The position numbers were made by a program, and so were the translations under genes. A model generated the notes under the pieces. The model had not been told where the DNA came from. It worked only from the letters and a program-made list of their open reading frames with translations, and made no database searches. This document shows, one piece after another, positions 1 through 6,630 of a DNA stretch of 52,492 nt. Source of the stretch: CALRBF01 sp964646465 (GTDB taxonomy: Bacteria > Patescibacteriota > Minisyncoccia > SW-4-49-11). The stretch's first letter is position 1, and each line of letters opens with the position of its first letter. The DNA is taken from NCBI GenBank assembly GCA_964646465.1, contig CAZYEN010000038.1, positions 1 to 52,492 on the forward strand. Direction: 5' to 3'.

Positions 1-1
1 T

Positions 2-157
2 AATGCAATTGTTTCACATCGTTTATATAAAGTTGCAAGGCAGACAAATTCTGTCGCGCTTGAAGCTGATGCCCTTCATCTGAAGACAGATGTATATACC
101 TCACTGGGAGTAGCTGTGGGGTTGGGATTGATATTACTAAAAGTAATATCAATATAG
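2..157 (+). CDS. C-terminally truncated cation diffusion facilitator (CDF) transporter, partial
   Basis: The frame is open from base 2 to a TAG at 155-157 and encodes 51 residues; the 5' end lies outside the window. It contains the CDF-family stretch ALEADALHLKTDVYTS followed by a hydrophobic segment, i.e. the fifth transmembrane helix with its HxxxD metal-site motif (His-Leu-Lys-Thr-Asp). CDF proteins export Zn, Fe, Mn or Co by proton antiport and normally continue with TM6 (typically beginning near W-L-D-P) and a cytoplasmic domain of about 80 residues. Here the frame stops straight after TM5, inside a hairpin, and the convergent xseB gene begins 5 bases later, so TM6 and the C-terminal domain are missing. 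Either the gene is decayed or this is an unusually short variant. The family call is good; functionality is doubtful. Confidence 0.6.
   Translation, partial: NAIVSHRLYKVARQTNSVALEADALHLKTDVYTSLGVAVGLGLILLKVISI
128..152 (+). terminator. Hairpin terminator between convergent CDF fragment and xseB
   Basis: A perfect 11-bp inverted repeat (TTGATATTACT at 128-138, AGTAATATCAA at 142-152, 3-nt loop) is followed on the + strand by TATAGTATTTTT. It overlaps the last codons of the CDF reading frame and lies immediately downstream of convergent xseB. The stem is AT-rich, so its strength as an intrinsic terminator is uncertain. Confidence 0.5.
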
Positions 158-162
158 TATTT

Positions 163-381
163 TTAATCTCTTTCATTATTGTTAGAGTACTTAGTCTTTA
201 TATTAATAATTTTATTTTCCATTATACTTAGCTTTGAATTACATATTTTAGCAAGTTCCATACCTTTCTCAAATAATTGTACTCCCTTTTCTAATTCAAG
301 AGCGTCATTATTTTCTAATTCTCGAGTCATTTGCTCTAGTTCAGTAAAAGCTTGTTTGAATGATTGCTCTGTTTTTTTCAT
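163..381 (-). CDS. xseB: Exodeoxyribonuclease VII small subunit
   Basis: The 72-residue protein matches the short helical XseB family (usually 60-85 residues): an N-terminal segment with SFKQAFTELEQMTRELEN, then the characteristic LELEKGVQLFEKGMELA, where the second helix packs onto the large subunit XseA. Exonuclease VII degrades single-stranded DNA from both ends; XseB helps form the catalytic complex and has no active site of its own. The gene is the last in the mraZ-rsmH-ftsL-ftsI-murF run, 15 bases after murF. xseA is not in this window, so the subunit genes are separated or xseA is beyond the left edge. The start is an ATG at 381. Confidence 0.85.
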   Translation of the reverse strand: MKKTEQSFKQAFTELEQMTRELENNDALELEKGVQLFEKGMELAKICNSKLSIMENKIINIKTKYSNNNERD

Positions 382-396
382 ATCTTTTATATAGAT

Positions 397-1704
397 TTAT
401 ATCCACTCCTCTGATTGTCTAGTTAACAATTCTCTGCGATATCTTTTATTAGCCAATAACTCTAAAGATACTTTCTCCATTCTAGATGACTGAGAACCCT
501 TTACTATAATGATATCATCTGAAGTAATAAAGTCAACTATTTTTGTAGCTGCTTCATCAGAGTTTTCAAACCAATGATATAGACCTTTTGGATTATATTT
601 ATGAAATGTTAGTAGAATATCCTTAGCATCTTCACCAACACCTATACACACATCAACGATATCTGCTGCTAATATACCTATATCTTGATGGATAGCTTGT
701 GACTCTGAGCCTAATTCCTTCATTTCACCTAAGATAGCTACCTTTCTAACTCCCTTTGCTTTCAATCTAGATATAGCATCTAAAGCCATAGCCATAGCAG
801 ATGGTGCGGCATTATATGTATCATCTATTAATAAAGTATCCTTCACCCCCTCTAAACATCTTAACCTTCCTTTTACAGGTACAGTTTTTTTAATTTGTTG
901 AGAAATATCAACTAAATTCATTCCATCTATTAATCCAAGTGCGATAGATGGTAAAATTGAGTTAACCTGATGTTTACCTAAAACATAATCTACTTGAAAT
1001 GGAATACTGCTTCCTTTATATTCAACCTTGAATTTCCCCTTAGGTACAATACTACTATAATAATTGTCCCATTGCTCTTCTGTATTCATAACTTCGATAG
1101 AAACCTTAAAGTCTGAAGCCTTAATATTAACATTTCCAAAACCAAAGGTAATCACATTATCCCTTTTACGATAAATTGACTTCAATACTGTATCATCTCC
1201 ATCTATAATTAAAGTTCCATCTGATTTTAATGCCCTTAAAACCTTAGCATCTTCCTTAATTAATTGTTTTTTATCCTTAAATTGAGCTAAATGAACCGGA
1301 TGTTCTCCAATAAATCCAAATACCACGACATCAAATTCTAGAAAGTCTTTTATAAATTCATCCATATCCCCAGGACTATCGACACCCAATTCTAAAACCC
1401 AAATTGGTGCAAATTCGCTATCCCCAAACCAAGATTTTGATAAAGCTTTAAATATAATTTTAACCCAAGCAAAAATATTTTTACCTGGAGATTTCTCATC
1501 CATAAAAGACAAGGTTATACCTATGGGGGTATTATAATTATCAATATTAGTTCCAACTGGACTGAATTGTTCCAAAAACAATACCATATTAGCTCTCATG
1601 CTAGTTTTACCAACATTACCAACTACACCTATAATAGTAGGCTTATATTTTTTTAATAGTTTTTTACTAGAATATTTTAAAATTTTGTATATAAGAGATT
1701 TCAT
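397..1704 (-). CDS. murF: UDP-N-acetylmuramoyl-tripeptide--D-alanyl-D-alanine ligase-like Mur ligase
   Basis: This 435-residue Mur ligase has the ATP-binding P-loop GNVGKT at about residues 29-34, a central ligase domain (ILELGVDSPGDMDEF; the D-D-T-Y-N-A-A-P-S-A-M motif typical of MurF) and a C-terminal ligase domain with a GxMxELG stretch (LGEMKELG). MurF adds D-Ala-D-Ala to UDP-MurNAc-tripeptide in the cytoplasm. The N-terminal UDP-binding domain of about 80 residues found in E. coli MurF is absent; a short basic/hydrophobic segment precedes the P-loop instead. The P-loop reads G-N-V-G-K-T-S-M rather than the usual G-x-x-G-K-T-S/T-T. It sits 17 bases after the ftsI-like gene in the same operon. 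MurF is preferred over MurE because of the DDTYNAAP motif. Confidence 0.85.
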   Translation of the reverse strand: MKSLIYKILKYSSKKLLKKYKPTIIGVVGNVGKTSMRANMVLFLEQFSPVGTNIDNYNTPIGITLSFMDEKSPGKNIFAWVKIIFKALSKSWFGDSEFAPIWVLELGVDSPGDMDEFIKDFLEFDVVVFGFIGEHPVHLAQFKDKKQLIKEDAKVLRALKSDGTLIIDGDDTVLKSIYRKRDNVITFGFGNVNIKASDFKVSIEVMNTEEQWDNYYSSIVPKGKFKVEYKGSSIPFQVDYVLGKHQVNSILPSIALGLIDGMNLVDISQQIKKTVPVKGRLRCLEGVKDTLLIDDTYNAAPSAMAMALDAISRLKAKGVRKVAILGEMKELGSESQAIHQDIGILAADIVDVCIGVGEDAKDILLTFHKYNPKGLYHWFENSDEAATKIVDFITSDDIIIVKGSQSSRMEKVSLELLANKRYRRELLTRQSEEWI

Positions 1705-1721
1705 ATCAGTCTATATTATAG

Positions 1722-3506
1722 TTATTTATCTGGAGGTATAGCAAAGTAGTTTAATAAAAACTCATTGAATTCTTTCATTTTAGGAACAACTGAACCATCA
1801 GCAAACCTAGAACCCTGAGGAGTATCAAGAGATATAAGTAAAGTATACTTTGGATTGTCTAAAGTAGCAAATTCTATAAAGGACTGATAAGTTGGACCGC
1901 CGTTTTTAATATACTTTCCATCAACTAAAATTTGTCCTGTACCGGTCTTACCTCCTATACTATAACCTTCTACAGCAGCTGCTTTCGCAGACCCTTTCTC
2001 GACCACATCTACTAGCATCTGAGATAATTGTTTCGCACTTTCAGCAGACATGGATTGACCTTGTATCTCTGGCTCAAAAGTTTTTATCTCTCCATCTGGA
2101 CTTTGAATTGATTTTACAATTCTTGGTTTAATCATTTTACCCTCATTGATTATACTATTGAATGAAGTTAGCATTCTAATTGGAGTCATAGGGATACTTT
2201 GTCCAAAGGATATATTAGCATAATCAATTTCTCTAGCATCCCTAGCTGATTTTGTTAAATTACGAACATCATTATTAACTTCTCCTGGCAAGTCAATACC
2301 TGTTTTATTACCTATTTGAAATTGATCTATAATACCTGATGCAAAAGCATCTCGACCTAATCTACGCTGAATAAAAATCATACCTAAATTCAAGGAATTT
2401 TCTAAAGCATAACTCATACTTTGTATTCCATAAGTCTTATTAGACCAATTTGAAACCTCTGATGCATTAATAGTTTCTTTCCCCTTATCATCATAAGTAG
2501 TGTTGGGAGTTATAACTCCTTTATCTAAACCAATGCCCACAGTGATTGGTTTAAAAATAGAACCTTGATCATAACGACTAGATACTAGTGGGTTTTGAAA
2601 AATTTGCACATCAGAAACTAAATTATACTCATTTATATCAAAAGTAGGATTTGAGGCCATTGCCAATATATCTCCTGTTTTAGGATCCATAATAGCGCCT
2701 AAAGCAACTTTTGTTTTATATTCTTTAGCTAATTCAGTTAAAACTTCTTCTAGCTTAAATTGTAAAGTATGATCAATAGTTAAGATAATGTTAGAACCAT
2801 TTACTGCGTCTTTTTTATCGATTGCTGTATTAACTAACCAAACTCCTCGTCTATCTTTAGCCTCTACATTAGCATAACCATCTTCTCCTTTTAGAATATC
2901 CTCATAATACTTTTCAACCCCATATTGACCAGTTTTATCATTCTTAGAGACGAAACCTAAAACTTGAGATCCTAAAGTTTTTTCTGGATAATATCTAGTA
3001 GATTTTTTCTCCAGAATTAAACCTCTTAATTTTTTATCTTTAATAACATTAATAGTAGATTCTGGTACATCTTTAGCAAAAATATAGTATTTATTATCAG
3101 TTTTATTAAACTCTTCTTCTAATTTAATTTTGTCTATATCAGGAAAATTTTGCTCTATAAATTCTTTAATCTGAACCTTATTAGACTCTGTATTTTTACT
3201 TATAACATTGGAATCTATACCAATATCATAAGTAATTAGATTAGTAGCTACTGGGAAATCTGTCCCCGATTTCAGATTTTGAAAATATATAGTACCTCTA
3301 TCTCCTAACAACTTGAACTTACCCTTATGTTGGTCATCAGCCTTAGCCTTATATACATCATATTCTAAAATTTGAATCTGAAACAATCTACTAATGACTA
3401 TTAAAAACATCAAGAAAACTATCCCAACAAAGCTCCAAAATCTCCAATTTTCCTTTGCTGGCTTTCTAACTATTGTATTATTCCTTCGACCATCTCTTAT
3501 CGACAT
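1722..3506 (-). CDS. ftsI: Class B penicillin-binding protein, FtsI-like transpeptidase
   Basis: The 594-residue protein has a cytoplasmic basic N-terminus, one transmembrane segment at about 25-43, a class B PBP dimerisation/pedestal region and a transpeptidase domain. All three active-site motifs are visible: SxxK (S316-I-F-K319), SxN (S371-L-N373) and KTG (K520-T-G522). It cross-links peptidoglycan outside the membrane, most likely at the septum, together with FtsW (14306-15412). Position in the mraZ-rsmH-ftsL cluster argues for FtsI (PBP3) rather than the elongasome PBP2. The gap to the ftsL-like gene is only 3 bases. The start is an ATG at 3506. Confidence 0.9.
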   Translation of the reverse strand: MSIRDGRRNNTIVRKPAKENWRFWSFVGIVFLMFLIVISRLFQIQILEYDVYKAKADDQHKGKFKLLGDRGTIYFQNLKSGTDFPVATNLITYDIGIDSNVISKNTESNKVQIKEFIEQNFPDIDKIKLEEEFNKTDNKYYIFAKDVPESTINVIKDKKLRGLILEKKSTRYYPEKTLGSQVLGFVSKNDKTGQYGVEKYYEDILKGEDGYANVEAKDRRGVWLVNTAIDKKDAVNGSNIILTIDHTLQFKLEEVLTELAKEYKTKVALGAIMDPKTGDILAMASNPTFDINEYNLVSDVQIFQNPLVSSRYDQGSIFKPITVGIGLDKGVITPNTTYDDKGKETINASEVSNWSNKTYGIQSMSYALENSLNLGMIFIQRRLGRDAFASGIIDQFQIGNKTGIDLPGEVNNDVRNLTKSARDAREIDYANISFGQSIPMTPIRMLTSFNSIINEGKMIKPRIVKSIQSPDGEIKTFEPEIQGQSMSAESAKQLSQMLVDVVEKGSAKAAAVEGYSIGGKTGTGQILVDGKYIKNGGPTYQSFIEFATLDNPKYTLLISLDTPQGSRFADGSVVPKMKEFNEFLLNYFAIPPDK

Positions 3507-3509
3507 AGG

Positions 3510-3782
3510 TTATTTTTTTACCAAAGCACCATTTTGGTCTAAATAAATATAATCTGATTTTTCCATAGCTATAATATCAGGATTAGACATAGCATTTCCA
3601 ATAGAGTTATATTGAGCAATTTTAGTACTTAACTGTGTATAATCTTGTTTTACATCATCCAACTTTTTCTTTTCATCAGCTAAAATATAACTAGACACCC
3701 AAAGATCATTTATCTCAGCAATATAAACAACACCTAATAGAAGAGCTATGGAGATTAAAGTGTAAATTGGTTGTATTTTCAT
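3510..3782 (-). CDS. ftsL: FtsL-like septum protein
   Basis: A small bitopic protein: a short cytoplasmic tail, one transmembrane helix (about IYTLISIALLLGVVYIAEI) and an extracytoplasmic coiled-coil-like stretch (EKKKLDDVKQDYTQLSTKIAQ). Size, topology and position between rsmH and the PBP gene match FtsL, which scaffolds the FtsW-FtsI complex. FtsL sequences are poorly conserved, so the call rests mainly on context. An alternative TTG start at 3800 would overlap rsmH by 14 bases; I prefer the ATG at 3782, which follows the rsmH stop (3787-3789) by four bases and gives 90 residues. Confidence 0.7.
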   Translation of the reverse strand: MKIQPIYTLISIALLLGVVYIAEINDLWVSSYILADEKKKLDDVKQDYTQLSTKIAQYNSIGNAMSNPDIIAMEKSDYIYLDQNGALVKK

Positions 3783-3786
3783 ATAA

Positions 3787-4686
3787 TTAGATTTTTTCAA
3801 TAATACGGAGTTTAGCAGATCTAGATCTTGGATTCGCGCCCAATTCTATCTCAGAAGGGGTAATAGGCTTTTTAGTTAAAATATTTACAAAGCCTTGAGC
3901 TTTCCATTCACGAAAAGTATTTTTTACAATTCTATCCTCTCCAGAATGAAAAGAAACAATGACTAATCTACCAGAAGAATTCAGTAAATTCAAAGAAGAC
4001 GCCAAAAGAGAGTTCAACGCTCCTATTTCATCATTAACTTCCATCCTTAAAGCTTGAAAAACTCTAGTAGCTGGATGAATTGATTTTTTTACAAATTTAG
4101 ATGGGACGATAGATGAAATTAAATTTACTATTTCTGTAGTTGTAGTGATATTTCCCTTTTTACGCCCCTCTACAATTACTCTAGCAATTCTCCCAGAAAA
4201 AGGCTCGTCACCCAAATCTCTAAACAAATTAGCTAAATCTTCCTGCGAATATGAATTCACAATATCTGCCGCAGTAATACCATCAGAACTAATATCAAAG
4301 CGCATATCCAGCGGAGCATTATCTTTAAAGCTAAACCCCCTAGACATATCATCTAGTTCCATAGATGATAAACCTAAATCAGCAACAATACCATCGATAG
4401 TATTGATTCTTAATTCTGCCAATACTTGTTCAATTAGCCTAAAGTTACTATGTTTTAAAATAATTTTACCCTCACTCAACTGAGAAGATAATCTTGCTTC
4501 AACCAAAGATAAAGCATGTTGATCTGCATCAATACCAATTACTTTACCAGAACTGAGCTGATCTGCAATGACTTCTATATAGCCACCAAAGCCAACCGTT
4601 GCATCTAAATAAACTCCATTCTCACGAATAGCTAAACCCTGTATCGACTCATCTCTTAGAACTGGAATATGTTTTAAATCAGACAT
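3787..4686 (-). CDS. rsmH: 16S rRNA (cytosine(1402)-N4)-methyltransferase
   Basis: The 299-residue protein shows RsmH (MraW) hallmarks: HIPVLRDE near the N-terminus, the SAM-binding DATVGFGGY and IGIDADQHAL motifs, GIVADLGLSSMELD, FSFKDNAPLDMRFD, the HPATRVFQALRMEVNDE segment and the SFHSGEDRIVK motif near the end. It methylates C1402 in the ribosomal P site using S-adenosylmethionine. It lies 2 bases downstream of mraZ, the usual dcw order, so it should be under MraZ control. Length agrees with the family (about 300). The start ATG is at 4686. Confidence 0.95.
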   Translation of the reverse strand: MSDLKHIPVLRDESIQGLAIRENGVYLDATVGFGGYIEVIADQLSSGKVIGIDADQHALSLVEARLSSQLSEGKIILKHSNFRLIEQVLAELRINTIDGIVADLGLSSMELDDMSRGFSFKDNAPLDMRFDISSDGITAADIVNSYSQEDLANLFRDLGDEPFSGRIARVIVEGRKKGNITTTTEIVNLISSIVPSKFVKKSIHPATRVFQALRMEVNDEIGALNSLLASSLNLLNSSGRLVIVSFHSGEDRIVKNTFREWKAQGFVNILTKKPITPSEIELGANPRSRSAKLRIIEKI

Positions 4687-4688
4687 AA

Positions 4689-5120
4689 TTATACCCCTAA
4701 ATCTGCTAGTTGCTCTGCAATTTCACCAGACTCTGCCTCTGTTCGCTCTTTATAATTCTGCCATTCTGATTCATCCCAAATTTCCAATCTATCAAACAAA
4801 CCTGTAATTACGACTTTTTTTCCTAAATTAGCATAAGCTCTAAGATAATCAGGCAAAACTATTCTACCTTGCTTGTCTAAAGAAACATCCATTGCTCCTG
4901 CTAACATTAGACGACTAAAAGCACGGTTATTATTACTACTGATTGGTAATTTACTCAATTTTGTAGCTAATTCTTTCCAAGATTCATAAGTATAAACCCA
5001 GAGACAGTTGTCCAAACCTTTGGTAACAACAAGACCAGCTTTCAAATCTTCTTGAAACTTTTTAGGAACTGCAAGCCGTCCCTTATCATCAATACTGTGG
5101 CTATATTCACCTATAAACAT
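4689..5120 (-). CDS. mraZ: MraZ transcriptional regulator of the division/cell-wall cluster
   Basis: The 143-residue protein has the two AbrB-like SpoVT/MraZ half-domains: GEYSHSIDDKGRLAVPKKF at the N-terminus and LDKQGRIVLPDYLR in the second half, each with the DxxGR signature. MraZ forms ring oligomers and binds repeated sites in front of its own operon. Four TGG boxes spaced exactly 10 bp apart lie directly upstream. The ATG at 5120 is preceded by GGTGA (5127-5131), a good ribosome-binding site with a 6-base spacer. It is first in the run mraZ-rsmH-ftsL-ftsI-murF-xseB. Confidence 0.95.
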   Translation of the reverse strand: MFIGEYSHSIDDKGRLAVPKKFQEDLKAGLVVTKGLDNCLWVYTYESWKELATKLSKLPISSNNNRAFSRLMLAGAMDVSLDKQGRIVLPDYLRAYANLGKKVVITGLFDRLEIWDESEWQNYKERTEAESGEIAEQLADLGV

Positions 5121-5129
5121 ATTTATTCA

Positions 5130-5190
5130 CCATTTATTTCCATTTTTTACCACTTTTTACCATTATACATACATTTTATTCCATTGTCAA
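5130..5190 (-). promoter_or_regulatory. mraZ promoter with four 10-bp MraZ-type boxes
   Basis: On the minus strand a consensus -35 TTGACA (5185-5190) is separated by 17 bp from a consensus -10 TATAAT (5162-5167). Four TGG triplets begin decamers at exact 10-bp intervals (plus-strand CCA at 5130-5132, 5140-5142, 5150-5152, 5160-5162), the first three followed by A/T-rich TAAAA-like bases. The most upstream box touches the -10 and the most downstream box overlaps the GGTGA ribosome-binding site. MraZ of other bacteria binds short direct repeats with this roughly 10-bp period, so this is very probably its operator. Confidence 0.85.
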
Positions 5191-5218
5191 ATCAATTTTA
5201 TCCACAATTTATAAAAAT

Positions 5219-5246
5219 AAAAACCCAAAGTTATTTTTAGGTTTTT
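5219..5246 (-). terminator. Intrinsic terminator downstream of the ncRNA candidate
   Basis: An inverted repeat AAAAACC (5219-5225) / GGTTTTT (5240-5246) with a 14-nt loop is followed on the minus strand by a T-rich run (ATTTTTAT). It separates rnhB and the structured RNA from the mraZ promoter, whose -35 begins about 30 bases further on. The A/T flanks would also allow it to act on the + strand. Confidence 0.5.
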
Positions 5247-5274
5247 TATTCTAATTTATATATCTTAAGGACAA

Positions 5275-5446
5275 AAATTCATAGCTCTCAATATAATCCC
5301 TTGGGGGATGGCTCCCTACTATTAACTCTTTTAAAGAGATATTCGAAAGGAGACGCGGTGGATACAATTAATAATTACATTCTATCCATCCCCCGTCTTT
5401 CAAACTTTCACCTCCGATTGCCTCCCTTAGGGAGGAATGGTGACAG
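5275..5446 (-). ncRNA. Structured non-coding RNA candidate (possibly raiA-motif-like)
   Basis: This stretch has no open reading frame of note and is far richer in G+C than its surroundings. It is dense in complementary segments: CCTCCC/GGGAGG with a TTA loop (5421-5435), TCACC/GGTGA enclosing it (5408-5412, 5439-5443), CTCTT/AAGAG (5326-5338), TGGATA/TATCCA (5359-5364, 5383-5388) and a perfect 9-bp long-range pair between 5303-5311 and 5386-5394, which competes with or extends the previous helix. On the minus strand a TATAAT (5450-5455) lies just upstream and a terminator (5219-5246) downstream, so minus is the likelier strand, although no good -35 is visible. The minus-strand pieces GGAGGTGAAAG and GGGGGATGG remind me of the raiA RNA motif, but I could not check a covariance model. 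It does not look like RNase P, tmRNA, SRP or 5S RNA. Confidence 0.6.
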
Positions 5447-5471
5447 GATATTATAAATTAACTTTATTACT

Positions 5472-6131
5472 TTATAATTTGGACTTTAGAATATTTTTAC
5501 AAAAAGTAGCACGATGTATATCTGATAGACCGTATTTTTGAATAGCTTTGATATGTTCCTTAGTACCATAGCCTTTATGTTTTTCAAAGAAATATTGAGG
5601 ATATTCAGAATGATATTCAGTCATTAGATTATCTCTATAGACTTTTGCATATATAGAGGCAAGCGCAATGCTAAGATGCTTATTATCTCCTTTAATAATT
5701 GCTTGATGTTGATATTCTATCCCAATAGGAACAATATTACCATCAATTAAAACCCCAACTTTAGCTTCCAATGGTAGCTTTAATAAACATTGCTCTAAAG
5801 CCTCTAACCAAGCTATTTTAGTAGCTTCTAGTATATTAATGTTATCAATGGTATTGGATGATATGAGCCCCAAACCAATTGGATAGTGACTTTTTATAAT
5901 ATCATATATAGCTTGTCGCCTTGTTGCAGTTACTTTCTTAGAGTCTTGTGTGTATTTAAGTGGAGGCTGTTTCCAGATTTCAGCAACTAAATTATCTAGA
6001 CTCAAAGCTATAGCCGCTGCTACTACTGGTCCTGCTAAGGTACCTCTACCCGCCTCATCTATCCCAATAATATAATCTAATTTCCAATTATCGATATATA
6101 ATTTATCCCCAGTTTGTAAATTAGATACCAT
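5472..6131 (-). CDS. rnhB: Ribonuclease HII
   Basis: The 219-residue protein carries the RNase HII core: IIGIDEAGRGTLAGPVVAAAI with the first Asp-Glu metal ligands (the usual Pro after GRG is Thr), a central VGVLIDGN aspartate, and KGDNKHLSIALASIYAKVYRD followed by FEKHKGYGTKEH. It removes ribonucleotides and RNA primers from RNA-DNA hybrids in the cytoplasm. It is the last protein gene of the leftward run that includes gatC-gatA and the membrane protein at 6133-6630, one base after that gene. Length is normal for RnhB. The ATG is at 6131. Confidence 0.92.
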   Translation of the reverse strand: MVSNLQTGDKLYIDNWKLDYIIGIDEAGRGTLAGPVVAAAIALSLDNLVAEIWKQPPLKYTQDSKKVTATRRQAIYDIIKSHYPIGLGLISSNTIDNINILEATKIAWLEALEQCLLKLPLEAKVGVLIDGNIVPIGIEYQHQAIIKGDNKHLSIALASIYAKVYRDNLMTEYHSEYPQYFFEKHKGYGTKEHIKAIQKYGLSDIHRATFCKNILKSKL

Positions 6132-6132
6132 A

Positions 6133-6630
6133 TTACAAAACTTTCAACTCAGTAAAAGCTTGTTTATAAATAGTCATAGCCTGTTTAGCTTTATTCTCAG
6201 TCAATACAAATTCTGTAGTATGAACTAAATGGTTTCTGAGTCTATGTACTTGCCAAACATTATCTATACTAGGAAGTTGTGAAACCGGAATAGCTTTAAG
6301 CCTCTCACCCATTGTAGAACCTGGTATAGTTAATTTTTTCAAAACTGTATCTAATAATTTATCTGCTTCTATAACAGCTAATTTATAATTAGCTTCATCA
6401 CCGGAATCTAATCTTTTGATAATATTTTCCCATTCTTTAATTACCTTCAAACTATGGTCTAATCTTACTTCTGGAACTTTACGAAATCCAATGAATATAT
6501 TATAAATTTTTTTTTGCCAAAAGTCTGTTTTAATAGCTAAATATACTATTAAGACTATCATTATCCAAGATACTATTCCTGATAGTATCTGTATTAATAA
6601 AAAGATATTATTAATTATTGAATTTACCAT
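6133..6630 (-). CDS. Membrane-anchored HEPN-like protein of unknown function
   Basis: The 165-residue protein has one N-terminal transmembrane segment (about residues 8-33) and a cytoplasmic helical domain. The domain contains YKLAVIEADKLLD, GSTMGERLKAI and VHRLRNHLVH, ending in a helix rich in Ala/Lys. R132-N-H-L-V-H137 fits the R-x4-6-H motif of HEPN domains, which can be RNases or simple helical scaffolds. From memory, proteins of this layout are common hypotheticals in CPR genomes. The ORF overlaps the end of gatA by 20 bases and sits between gatA and rnhB. The fold is an inference from one motif and helical content; no function is claimed. The ATG at 6630 is the only sensible start. Confidence 0.6.
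   Translation of the reverse strand: MVNSIINNIFLLIQILSGIVSWIMIVLIVYLAIKTDFWQKKIYNIFIGFRKVPEVRLDHSLKVIKEWENIIKRLDSGDEANYKLAVIEADKLLDTVLKKLTIPGSTMGERLKAIPVSQLPSIDNVWQVHRLRNHLVHTTEFVLTENKAKQAMTIYKQAFTELKVL

Noticed and set aside
5250..5460. RNase P RNA, tmRNA, SRP RNA or 5S rRNA at the structured region
   Set aside because: The diagnostic cores (for example the GAGGAAAGTCC of RNase P, the TTCGA-type tRNA-like end with CCA of tmRNA, or the SRP apical loop) are absent.
6504..6520. A9 tract (coding strand) in the HEPN-like gene and T9 at about 21818 in the ligase-like gene as possible slippage sites
   Set aside because: Runs of A/T of this length are expected in such an AT-rich genome, and both frames are intact.
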